From: JBIKLM01 sp044375105
GTDB lineage: Bacteria > Planctomycetota > UBA1135 > GCA-002686595
Assembly: GCA_044375105.1 (NCBI GenBank)
Contig: JBILNK010000178.1
Coordinates: 1 to 8,752, forward strand
Length of the DNA: 8,752 nt
Direction: 5' to 3'
A program made the position numbers and the translations under genes. This document shows, in pieces, positions 1 through 6,088 of this stretch. The notes under the pieces were generated by a model. That model did not search any database and was not told the DNA's origin. It saw only the letters and a list, made by a program, of their open reading frames with translations. Position 1 is the stretch's first letter; each line of letters begins with the position of its first letter.

Positions 1-1
1 C

Positions 2-841
2 GCCGAAGGCCCCTGGAAGCCGGCCTTTGCGCTGCTCGAGGCCGAGCTGTGGGATTATCGGCGTCAAGGCCCGCGGGCGGCCTTCACACGCTTCGAGCTG
101 GACGGGGATCCGGGCGGCGGCAACCCGCTGGTGGGCGATCTGATCGGCTCCTTCAACGCGCCGATCCAGGTCGAGCCGCAGACCTTCGTCGACACCCCGG
201 AGCTGCACCGCGTGCATGTGCGGCTGCGCAACGGCAGCGGCCTCGAGAGCGCCGTACAGCCCAGCGCGCGCGCCGATTGGACCCCGCGCGGCCTGACCCA
301 GTTCCAATTCAACCCGCCCTGCGCGGTGCGCTTCGAGAACTACCGCCTGTCGGACGGCCAGCTGATCCAATCGGAGCTGATCAAGCCCGACTCCCAAGGG
401 CTCTACACCGCCCCGCGGGTGGTCTTGACGCAAGCGGGCAATCGGCTGGTGCTGCGCAAGACCTCCAGCGCCCCCTACGGCTTCCAACTGGGCCCGCCCA
501 ACCAGCTCGACCTGGAGGTTTCGGGCCCGATCCAGCTGGGGGCCACGCCCAATTTCGTGCTTTCGGGGCTGGACGCGGGCGCCGTGAGCCCGCTGCTGGC
601 GCTGTCCTTGGCGCCGGCGAACTGGCCGCTGCTCGGCGGTGTCGTCCTGATCGACGAGACCAAGCTCTTCCAGGTGCTCAGCGCCCCCTCAGGCGCGGCC
701 AGCGCGAGCTTCGCCTTGCCGCTGCCCCAGGCCCCGGGCTTGATCGGCCGTCAGTTCTTCTCCCAAGGCTTCGTGGCCTCGCCGCTCGGCCCAGAGGGCC
801 TGCTGTTCTCGAACGGAATCGAGGCGCAGATCTGCCCCTGA
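2..841 (+). CDS. Exported beta-rich protein with planctomycete-type C-terminal domain (5' end missing)
   Basis: The reading frame is open from the left edge (codon phase starts at base 2) to a TGA at 839-841, so 279 residues of the C-terminal part are visible and the true start lies outside the window. No enzyme motif is recognised. Visible residues 1-173 are mixed and beta-rich, with few charged or coiled-coil stretches. Residues about 174-279 form a distinct block running from SGPIQLG through NFVLSGLDAG, a WPLLGGVVLID-like strand and PLPQAPGLIGRQFFSQ to a terminal GLLFSNGIEAQICP. From memory this matches the pattern of the C-terminal domains on many secreted planctomycete proteins (LxLPIPNDPxLxGxxLYxQ...GLxxSNGLxxxIG). 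That suggests an exported, surface or extracellular protein. The N-terminal signal cannot be checked here. The gene lies 35 bp upstream of the isomerase on the same strand and may share its transcript. The reading frame is solid; the function is unknown. Confidence 0.8.
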   Translation, partial: AEGPWKPAFALLEAELWDYRRQGPRAAFTRFELDGDPGGGNPLVGDLIGSFNAPIQVEPQTFVDTPELHRVHVRLRNGSGLESAVQPSARADWTPRGLTQFQFNPPCAVRFENYRLSDGQLIQSELIKPDSQGLYTAPRVVLTQAGNRLVLRKTSSAPYGFQLGPPNQLDLEVSGPIQLGATPNFVLSGLDAGAVSPLLALSLAPANWPLLGGVVLIDETKLFQVLSAPSGAASASFALPLPQAPGLIGRQFFSQGFVASPLGPEGLLFSNGIEAQICP

Positions 842-876
842 GGCCCTCCGGCGGGCGCCTGGCTATGCTGCCCGCC

Positions 877-1785
877 ATGCAACGACGGCATCTGCTGCAA
901 GGCACCGCGGCCCTGACCGCGGCGGCGTCCCTGGGCCTGGCTCCCGCGGCGAAAACCAGCGCGCTGCGCATGAAGTTCGCGCCCCATTTCGGCCAGTTCT
1001 CGGCGCTGGCCGGGGAAGACCCGGTGGCGCAGCTCGAATGGGCCCACGACCAGGGCTTCACGGCCTTCGAGGACAACGGGATGATGGGCCGGCCGGTCGA
1101 GGAGCAAGAGCGCATCGGGCGCGCCCTGGAGCGCCTGGGGATGAGCATGGGCGTGTTCGTGGCCAACTTCGGAACGGCTTTCGGCAAACGCAGTTTCGCC
1201 AGCGGCGCAGCGGAGCACGTGCAGAGTTTCCTGGCCGATCTTTCCCAGGCGGTCGAGGTCGCCAAGCGCGTCGGCGCGCGCTGGACCACGATCGTGCTCG
1301 GCGACCGCGACCCGGGCCTCGAGCTCGATTACCAACACGCCCACGCGATCGAGATGCTGAAGCGCGGCGCGGAGGTCTTCGAGCCCCACGGGCTGACGAT
1401 GGTCATGGAGCCGCTCAATCCCTGGCGCGACCACGCCGGCATGCTGCTGACCAAGGCCGCCCAGGCGCGTTTGCTGTGCACGGCGGTGGATTCGCCGGCG
1501 GTCCGGATCCTGTTCGACATCTACCACCAGCAGATCAGCGAGGGCCATCTGATCGCCAACATCGACCTGTGCTGGGATTGGATCGCCTACTTCCAGATCG
1601 GCGACAATCCGGGCCGCAACGAGCCCGGCACCGGCGAGATCCATTACGCCAACGTGCTGCGCCACATCCGCGCCAAGGGGTTCGACGGCGTGCTGGGCAT
1701 GGAGCACGGCCAGTCCCTTTTGGGCGCCGAGGGCCAGCGCGCCGTGTTGGCGGCCTACCGCGCCCTGGACGCGGCCCTGGCGTGA
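877..1785 (+). CDS. Tat-exported hydroxypyruvate isomerase-like TIM-barrel protein
   Basis: A 302-residue protein of the sugar phosphate isomerase/epimerase (xylose isomerase-like TIM barrel) superfamily, closest by eye to hydroxypyruvate isomerase, which interconverts hydroxypyruvate and tartronate semialdehyde. The N-terminus MQRRHLLQGTAALTAAASLG carries a twin-arginine motif at residues 3-4, then a hydrophobic Ala/Leu stretch to about residue 25. The barrel starts at MKFAPHFG (32-39). Family hallmarks are the strand ending in the predicted catalytic Glu178 (VMEPLNP, 176-182), LFDIYHQQ (212-219, Asp214 and His217), the loop QIGDNPGRNEPGTGEIHY (240-257), and GMEHG with the second predicted catalytic Glu276. 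The mature part (about 275 residues) is close to the usual 258 or so. An ATG at 865 is in frame, but 877 puts the arginines right at the N-terminus as usual for Tat; neither start has a Shine-Dalgarno. The stop overlaps the GTG of the next gene, so translation is probably coupled. Family assignment is firm; the exact substrate is inferred. Confidence 0.92.
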   Translation: MQRRHLLQGTAALTAAASLGLAPAAKTSALRMKFAPHFGQFSALAGEDPVAQLEWAHDQGFTAFEDNGMMGRPVEEQERIGRALERLGMSMGVFVANFGTAFGKRSFASGAAEHVQSFLADLSQAVEVAKRVGARWTTIVLGDRDPGLELDYQHAHAIEMLKRGAEVFEPHGLTMVMEPLNPWRDHAGMLLTKAAQARLLCTAVDSPAVRILFDIYHQQISEGHLIANIDLCWDWIAYFQIGDNPGRNEPGTGEIHYANVLRHIRAKGFDGVLGMEHGQSLLGAEGQRAVLAAYRALDAALA

Positions 1786-2825
1786 GGGCCGGGCTCGGGG
1801 CTTGGCCGGCCCTGTGGCTGGGTGTGCTGGCCGCCTGCCGAGCAACGGCGCCTGCGCCGCAGGGGCCGGACTCCGAAAGCCAGGCGGCGGCCGAGCGCTC
1901 CGCCCCGGCGCCGCAGGACGAAGCGGCCGCTTCGGACCGCGCCGCGACCGGCGCCGCGCTCCGCTCGAACCCCGCGGGAGAGCAGGCGCCGGTGCAAGCG
2001 CAACAAACCGGCGCCGCACCATCGGCGCGGCCTCCTGGGCCCGCGCCCCGGGCGCCGGCCGAAGGCCCGCCTGCGGAGCCCTTCACCCTGCGCATCCCGG
2101 GGACCCGCCTGGCGCTCGAGTTCCTGCCGCTGCCGGCCCCGGACGGCGGACACCTGTGGCTGTCGAGCGTGGAGGTGCCCTGGGAGGCCTACGACGTGTT
2201 CCTGTTCGGCTTCGATCTGCCACCCGAGCAGCGCGTGCGCGGCTGGGACGCGGCCTCGCGGCCGAGCCGGCCCTACGGCGCGCCCGATCGCGGCCTCGGG
2301 CACCAGGGCTACGCCGCGCAGGCCATGACCGCGGAGGCGGCCGAGTCCTTTGCGCTGTGGCTGTCGCAGCGCTGCGGCGTGGCCCTGCGCCTGCCCACGG
2401 AGAGCGAATGGGAGTGGGCCGCCCGCGGCGCGGCGGCGCGACCCGCCGGGGTCGCCGACGACCTGGCCCCGGCGCGGCGCATCCCATCCGAACTCGGCCA
2501 GCAGGTCGGCTTCGCGCCTTACGAGGGCCCGCGGCCGACGGCTCTGGCGAGCCTGCCGGCGGGGCCCTTCGGACACCGCGGCCTGTGCGGCAACCTGCTC
2601 GAGTGGGTGCGCGCCGAGGCCGGCGGGCACACCACCGCCGGGGGCTGCTTCCTGGACCCGCCGGAGCTGCTGCGCCCCGAACGGCGCGAGCCCCAGGCGC
2701 CCTCTTGGAACGAGACCGACCCGCAGAACCCCAAGAGCCGCTGGTGGCTGGCCAACGCCCCCTTCGTGGGCTTCCGGCTGCTGGCGGAGGCGCCGCCCAC
2801 CGCGGCGCCGCACTCCGGTCCGTGA
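1782..2825 (+). CDS. Lipoprotein with FGE-sulfatase (SUMF1/EgtB/PvdO-like) fold lacking the catalytic cysteine pair
   Basis: A 347-residue predicted lipoprotein. The GTG start at 1782 overlaps the upstream TGA by four bases (GTGA) and is supported by the signal sequence it opens: a hydrophobic stretch ending in the lipobox LAAC (residues 16-19, lipidated Cys19). Residues about 20-100 are a low-complexity Ala/Pro/Glu/Gln linker, probably spanning from the membrane to the domain. From Phe101 onward is an FGE-sulfatase domain (C-type-lectin-like fold). Evidence is an early VEVPWEAYDVF strand, the hallmark RLPTESEWEWAARG (203-216), GLCGNLLEWV (267-276), GGCFLDPP, and a final SRWWLANAPFVGFRLL. True formylglycine-generating enzymes have two cysteines about five residues apart in the segment after GGSY. 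Here only the Cys of GGCF is present, so sulfatase activation is unlikely, and a structural, binding or other role is more probable. The gene probably forms an operon with the isomerase. Fold confidence is high; function is unknown. Confidence 0.9.
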   Translation: MRAGLGAWPALWLGVLAACRATAPAPQGPDSESQAAAERSAPAPQDEAAASDRAATGAALRSNPAGEQAPVQAQQTGAAPSARPPGPAPRAPAEGPPAEPFTLRIPGTRLALEFLPLPAPDGGHLWLSSVEVPWEAYDVFLFGFDLPPEQRVRGWDAASRPSRPYGAPDRGLGHQGYAAQAMTAEAAESFALWLSQRCGVALRLPTESEWEWAARGAAARPAGVADDLAPARRIPSELGQQVGFAPYEGPRPTALASLPAGPFGHRGLCGNLLEWVRAEAGGHTTAGGCFLDPPELLRPERREPQAPSWNETDPQNPKSRWWLANAPFVGFRLLAEAPPTAAPHSGP

Positions 2826-3251
2826 GGGCCGCGGCCCGGGCACGCGGCGCCGGGCGCGCCCGGGGAGCGCCGGCCGCTCGAGGGCCCGCCGCGCCGCGGC
2901 GACCCCACGGGGAACAATCCGCGGCTAGCCTCTGACGATCGCCGCGGCCCAAGGCCGCTCGGCCAGCGCGCGCCGGCGCCCCCGGCCGACCGAGCGTCGA
3001 CGGGGGGCCCTCCCCCGCCAGAAGCCAGCGGTCGGTCCAGCCGCGGCCGGACGAGCGCCGGCGCCTGCAGCCGCACGCAACGGCACGCAACGGCACGCAA
3101 CGGCACGCAACGGCACGCAGCGGCCACGGGCCGCCTTCCGACCTCGCCCGGGGCACCGCCCCCGCGCGAGCTTTTCCGCCCCCTTCCGCCCCGGCGCGAG
3201 CCCGCTCGGCTCGCCCCCCTCCCGACCCCCCGAAGCTCTCCCCTCCCCCCG
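2826..3251. other. 426-bp gene-free spacer and leader of the Gfo/Idh/MocA gene
   Basis: No gene is supported here. Directly after the upstream stop lies a perfect 12-bp palindrome GGGCCGCGGCCC (2826-2837), then a 14-bp one, CCGGGCGCGCCCGG (2850-2863). These could form hairpins that end transcription, but no T-run follows either. A less GC-rich patch at 2911-2940 (GGAACAAT...GCTAGCCTCTGACGAT) is the only promoter-like stretch; its GGAAC and TAGCCT words are suggestive but weakly spaced. A 10-bp tandem repeat fills 3071-3120. A 7-bp-stem hairpin occupies 3196-3214 (GCGAGCC, 5-nt loop, GGCTCGC). The last 30 or so bases before the ATG are almost all pyrimidine, with no Shine-Dalgarno. The plus frame of the downstream gene is open through the whole spacer, but it has no ATG or GTG codon and low-complexity content, so an N-terminal extension is unlikely. 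Confidence 0.6.
3071..3120. repeat. Five-copy 10-bp tandem repeat (CGGCACGCAA)
   Basis: Five adjacent 10-bp units are visible. The first is CCGCACGCAA, the next three are identical CGGCACGCAA, and the last ends in G instead of A (CGGCACGCAG). The array sits about 130 bp upstream of the Gfo/Idh/MocA start codon in a gene-free spacer. The unit length is not a multiple of three, which argues against coding, and it is close to one DNA helical turn. It could vary in copy number by slippage or present a protein-binding word on one face of the helix; both ideas are inference. Confidence 0.93.
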
Positions 3252-4526
3252 ATGCCGCACTCCCCGCGCTTCGACCGCCGTCGCCTGCTCCAGTTCTCGA
3301 CCGCCGCGGCCTCGGGCCTGGCGCTCTCGCGCTTCGCGCACGCCGCCGGGTCGGACACCCTCAAGGTGGGCCTGATCGGCTGCGGGGGCCGCGGCCGCGG
3401 CGCAGCCCTGGACCTCTTGAGCGCCGGCGGCGCCTCGATCCGCCTGGTGGCGCTGGGGGACGTGTTCGAAGCGCGCGTGCTCGAGGCGCGCGGCTTCCTG
3501 GAGCAATCCTTCGCGGCCGCCGGCGGCGCGGCCAGCTTCGACGTGCCCGTCGAGCGCTGCTTCCATGGCTTCGGCGCGGCCCAGGCGGTGATCGACAGCG
3601 ATCTGGACCTCCTGATCCTGGCCACGCCGCCCCACTTCCGTCCCGGTCAGCTCGAAGCGGCGGTGGCGCGCGGTCTGCACGTGTTCCTGGAGAAGCCGGT
3701 GGCCGTGGACGCCCCGGGCGTGCGCACGGTGCTGGCCGCGGCGGAATCCGCCGCCGCGCAAGGGCTCTCGATCGTGGCCGGCACCCAGCGCCGCCACCAG
3801 CGCTCCTACCGCGAGACGCTAGAGCGCGTCCACGACGGCGCGATCGGCGAGATCGTGGCCGCGCAGTGCTGGTGGAACCAGGGCGGGCTGTGGATGAATC
3901 CGCGCCAGCCGGAGTGGAGCGACATGGAGTGGCAGCTCAAGAACTGGCTCTATTTCACCTGGTTGTCGGGCGACCACATCGTCGAGCAGCACATCCACAA
4001 CATCGACGTGATCAACTGGGCGCTGCGCGCGCATCCGCTCTCGGCCAACGCCTCCGGCGGGCGCCAGAGCCGCACGGACCCCGCCTACGGCCACGCCTTC
4101 GACCACTTTTCGGTCGAATTCGAATACCCGGGCGGCGTGCTGGTCCACAGCCAATGCCGGCAGATCGACGGCTGCTCGAGCCGCATCGCCGAGCGCCTGG
4201 TCGGCACGCGCGGCCAGGCGGATCCCAACGGCTGGATCCGCTCCGAGGGTGTCTGGCGCTTCGAAGGCGAGCAGCCGAACCCCTACGTCCAAGAGCACGT
4301 GCACCTGCTCGAAGCGATCCGCTCCGGCAAGCCGCTCAACGAAGCTCGCCAGGTGGCCGAGAGCACCCTGACCGCGATCCTCGGCCGCACGGCGGCCTAC
4401 ACCGGCCAGACCATCACCTGGGAGCAGATGCTCTCCAGCGAACAACGCTGGGGCCCGGCCGAATACCGCTTCGGCGAACTGCCCGTCGACCCCGTCGCCC
4501 GCCCCGGCGAAACGCCGTTCTTCTGA
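3252..4526 (+). CDS. Tat-exported Gfo/Idh/MocA family NAD(P)-dependent oxidoreductase
   Basis: A 424-residue Gfo/Idh/MocA oxidoreductase. These enzymes oxidise or reduce sugars, inositols and related polyols, often with tightly bound NAD(P). A twin-arginine signal is clear: FDRRRLLQFS at residues 7-16, a hydrophobic segment to about residue 28, and a likely AHA cleavage site at 29-31. The Rossmann domain follows with LKVGLIGCGGRGRG (37-50, dinucleotide loop), LGD (68-70) ending the second strand, LILATPP (121-127), and the family hallmark EKP (147-149, catalytic Lys148) in FLEKPVAVD. The C-terminal domain contains DHIVEQHIHNIDVINWAL (241-258), whose histidines include the usual catalytic position. 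The C-terminal tail is RPGETPFF. The ATG at 3252 gives a signal of normal length, but there is no Shine-Dalgarno. The gene stands alone on the plus strand and converges on the lipoprotein gene at 4753-5889. Family and export are well supported; the substrate cannot be read from sequence. Confidence 0.95.
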   Translation: MPHSPRFDRRRLLQFSTAAASGLALSRFAHAAGSDTLKVGLIGCGGRGRGAALDLLSAGGASIRLVALGDVFEARVLEARGFLEQSFAAAGGAASFDVPVERCFHGFGAAQAVIDSDLDLLILATPPHFRPGQLEAAVARGLHVFLEKPVAVDAPGVRTVLAAAESAAAQGLSIVAGTQRRHQRSYRETLERVHDGAIGEIVAAQCWWNQGGLWMNPRQPEWSDMEWQLKNWLYFTWLSGDHIVEQHIHNIDVINWALRAHPLSANASGGRQSRTDPAYGHAFDHFSVEFEYPGGVLVHSQCRQIDGCSSRIAERLVGTRGQADPNGWIRSEGVWRFEGEQPNPYVQEHVHLLEAIRSGKPLNEARQVAESTLTAILGRTAAYTGQTITWEQMLSSEQRWGPAEYRFGELPVDPVARPGETPFF

Positions 4527-4538
4527 GACACCTTGGCC

Positions 4539-4569
4539 CGCCGCGCGCCCGAGCCTCCCGCGCGCGGCG
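4539..4569 (+). terminator. Strong hairpin downstream of the Gfo/Idh/MocA gene
   Basis: A perfect 10-bp inverted repeat, CGCCGCGCGC (4539-4548) and GCGCGCGGCG (4560-4569), is separated by an 11-nt loop and begins 13 bases after the TGA. The stem is entirely G/C. No T-run follows (CGAAATCC), so it departs from the textbook intrinsic terminator. Its position between convergent genes still makes termination or mRNA 3'-end protection the likely role. Confidence 0.55.
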
Positions 4570-4619
4570 AAATCCAGCAGGCCGAGCTCCATCCAGCGAC
4601 CGGCCCCGATCCCGTTCTT

Positions 4620-4682
4620 GGCGGCCGCGGCAGAGCGGACCAGAGGCTTCGGACGGGCAGGTCCGCCGGCTGGGGGGCCGCC
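4620..4682. repeat. Nested inverted repeats in the convergent intergenic spacer
   Basis: The outer arms GGCGGCC (4620-4626) and GGCCGCC (4676-4682) enclose inner arms GCGGACC (4635-4641) and GGTCCGC (4660-4666). Together they could fold into a two-stem structure with an internal loop of 8 and 9 nt and an 18-nt apical loop. Just beyond are the 10-bp palindromes CAAGCGCTTG (4688-4697) and CCGGGCCCGG (4712-4721), plus three copies of GCTTG. In DNA this GC-rich some of this is expected by chance. The role is unknown; it may help end transcripts from either side. Confidence 0.4.
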
Positions 4683-4721
4683 TGAGTCAAGCGCTTGTGC
4701 TTGCCTGCTTGCCGGGCCCGG

Positions 4722-4744
4722 GCCGGCGAGGAAAAGCCGCCGGC
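4722..4744 (-). terminator. Candidate terminator hairpin of the FG-GAP lipoprotein gene
   Basis: Read on the minus strand just after the TGA of the lipoprotein gene, a 7-bp stem GCCGGCG / CGCCGGC is closed by a 9-nt loop GCTTTTCCT (plus-strand arms at 4722-4728 and 4738-4744). The stem lies 8 bases past the stop codon. The T-rich part is in the loop rather than after the stem, so intrinsic termination is only plausible. Confidence 0.4.
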
Positions 4745-4752
4745 GCGGCGCC

Positions 4753-5889
4753 TCAGGGCGCGCGCGAGAGCAGCAGCACGCGGCCGGAGAAGCCCACGGC
4801 GACGATTTCGTCGCCGGGGATCTCCGGCAGGATGTCGCCGGCGGCCAAGTGGTGCAGGGGCGCGTCGTCGGTGTGCAGCAGGCGGGTTTCGAGGCGGCTG
4901 CGGCCCAGGGCGCGCAGGGCCACGATCTGGCCCGAGTAGCCCGCGGTGACCGCGGAGCGGCCGTTGCCGCGGGAGCCGTTCTGGTAGGGCCCGCTGGGCA
5001 GGCCCAGGTCCGCCCAGGCGGCGCCGCGGCCCTTCTGGCCCCCCGGTTCGCGGTACAGCTCGCGCTTTTGGGCCTGGCCGGTCGAGTCCAGGGTCACGTG
5101 GTAGAAGCGGCCGTCATTGGAGGACATCAGCAGCCCCTCCGGTCCGCTGGCGAGGCGCGCCAGACCCGCTTCGGTGCGCAGCAGCTGGCGCGAGCGATAG
5201 CCCAGATCCCCGGGGCCGACCCAGACCAGCTGACCCTCGGCGCAGGCCAGGGCCACGCCGCCGTCGAAGGCGGCCATGCCCTTGGCGTCGCTGGGCAGGT
5301 TGGCGAGCACGCGCGTCGAGCACTGCTCCAAGGACTTGGGAGCCAGCAGGGAGAGCTGGCGATCGAAGCCTGCGGAGAGCCCCTCGAGGCCCGCCCGGGT
5401 GGGGTCCTGATCGGCGACCAGCACGGCGTGGGCCAGGGCGCTCGGCGACAGCACCTGGCGGCCTTCGAAGCCCGCGCCGCCCGCTTGGCGCGCCACCAAC
5501 CAGGTCGCGCCGGGGCCCGGGTCATCCTCGCTGCCGCGGGCCATGCCCGCGGCCAGCAGTTCCTCGCCGGGCCGATCGGCCAGCAGCTCCCCCACCGCCA
5601 CCTGGATCAGTTCGCCCTCGGTGGCCAGCGCGCGCTCGGCCTCCCAGCCCTCGGGGCCGCGCGAGAGCACCCACAGCTCGCCGCTGCCGCTGACCACGGC
5701 GATCTCGAGCCCGGCGCGCTCGACCCGCAGATCGCCGATGGCCACGCCGCCCAGCTTGGTCCCGGCCTCCCAAATGACATTCGCCGCGAGGGCCGGAGGT
5801 TCGGCGCTCGGGCGCGTGCCGGCGCAGCCGGTCAGCAGCAGGGCGGCCAGGACCAAGGGGCGAGCGGCGAGGGGATTCGCGAACGGCAT
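4753..5889 (-). CDS. FG-GAP/VCBS-like beta-propeller lipoprotein
   Basis: A 378-residue predicted lipoprotein. The N-terminus has a hydrophobic core (residues 12-20) and the lipobox LTGC (19-22, lipidated Cys22), then a short Ser/Pro linker. The rest is repeated beta-sheet of the FG-GAP/VCBS propeller type. Examples are GVAIGDL...GLEIAVVSGSGELWVL (48-75), VAVGELLADRPGEELLAAG (97-115), LVWVGPGDLGYRSRQLL (221-237) and HLAAGDILPEIPGDEIVAV (347-365). The last fits the GDxxxxxPGDEIV signature best. Blade boundaries elsewhere are degenerate, so I infer about six or seven blades without being able to count them. Such propellers usually bind proteins or glycans and seldom catalyse. The ATG at 5889 gives a proper lipoprotein signal but has no Shine-Dalgarno (pyrimidine-rich CCCCTTCC precedes it). 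The upstream FMN reductase gene is on the same strand, but a 199-bp repeat-containing spacer separates them, so independent transcription is likely. The specific role is unknown. Confidence 0.85.
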   Translation of the reverse strand: MPFANPLAARPLVLAALLLTGCAGTRPSAEPPALAANVIWEAGTKLGGVAIGDLRVERAGLEIAVVSGSGELWVLSRGPEGWEAERALATEGELIQVAVGELLADRPGEELLAAGMARGSEDDPGPGATWLVARQAGGAGFEGRQVLSPSALAHAVLVADQDPTRAGLEGLSAGFDRQLSLLAPKSLEQCSTRVLANLPSDAKGMAAFDGGVALACAEGQLVWVGPGDLGYRSRQLLRTEAGLARLASGPEGLLMSSNDGRFYHVTLDSTGQAQKRELYREPGGQKGRGAAWADLGLPSGPYQNGSRGNGRSAVTAGYSGQIVALRALGRSRLETRLLHTDDAPLHHLAAGDILPEIPGDEIVAVGFSGRVLLLSRAP

Positions 5890-5938
5890 GGAAGGGGATC
5901 TGGCTGGGGACCCGGCTGGGGGCCCGGTCTCGTTAGGG

Positions 5939-5974
5939 CGGGGCGACGGGGGCGACGGGGGCGACGGGGGCGAC
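5939..5974. repeat. Four-copy 9-bp tandem repeat (GGGGGCGAC) with G-quadruplex potential
   Basis: Four adjacent 9-bp units are present on the plus strand: CGGGGCGAC, then three identical GGGGGCGAC. The result is four runs of at least four G separated by the identical 4-nt spacer CGAC (about 5940-5970). This fits the classical intramolecular G-quadruplex pattern. The array lies about 50 bp upstream of the propeller lipoprotein start, on its template strand, so its mRNA would carry the C-rich complement. No coding frame is supported here. Confidence 0.9.
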
Positions 5975-5997
5975 GCAGCCGGCAGCGACGCAGCCGG
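5970..5997. repeat. 13-bp direct repeat GCGACGCAGCCGG at 15-bp period
   Basis: GCGACGCAGCCGG occurs at 5970-5982 and again at 5985-5997 with a 2-bp gap (CA). It directly follows the 9-bp array and shares its GCGAC word. The two arrays look like one degenerating repeat tract in the spacer between the two minus-strand genes. Confidence 0.8.
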
Positions 5998-6088
5998 TGG
6001 GCAGCACGCGGGGCGCGGCGGCCGAGATGCAGGTGGAGAGCCTGGTTCGACCGCTCGGGCGCAGCCCGGGGCGATCGTTTTCGGGCTG

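Noticed and set aside
865..876. Earlier in-frame ATG for the isomerase
   Set aside because: It adds only MLPA before the Tat motif and has no better ribosome-binding site. The start at 877 gives the more typical Tat N-terminus, though 865 cannot be excluded.
751..2022. Long minus-strand open frame (423 codons) across the isomerase and lipoprotein genes
   Set aside because: It is antisense to two genes with clear family motifs. Its product is low-complexity Arg/Ala/Gly/Pro, typical of shadow frames in GC-rich DNA.
1755..2843. Minus-strand open frame (362 codons) opposite the FGE-fold lipoprotein
   Set aside because: Arginine-rich composition with no recognisable motif, and it fully overlaps a well-supported gene.
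2911..2940. ECF-type promoter GGAAC...GACGAT upstream of the Gfo/Idh/MocA gene
   Set aside because: The spacing between the two words is about 20 bp instead of the usual 16-17, and the implied leader is about 300 nt, so it is mentioned only inside the spacer description.
3071..3120. CRISPR-like array
   Set aside because: The units are 10 bp and directly adjacent with no unique spacers, so this is a simple tandem repeat.
2083..3156. Coding repeat protein read from the minus strand through the 10-bp array (RCVPLRAVAC periodicity)
   Set aside because: A 10-bp repeat yields a 10-residue period in every frame. The flanking translation is Arg/Ala low complexity and overlaps the FGE-fold gene.
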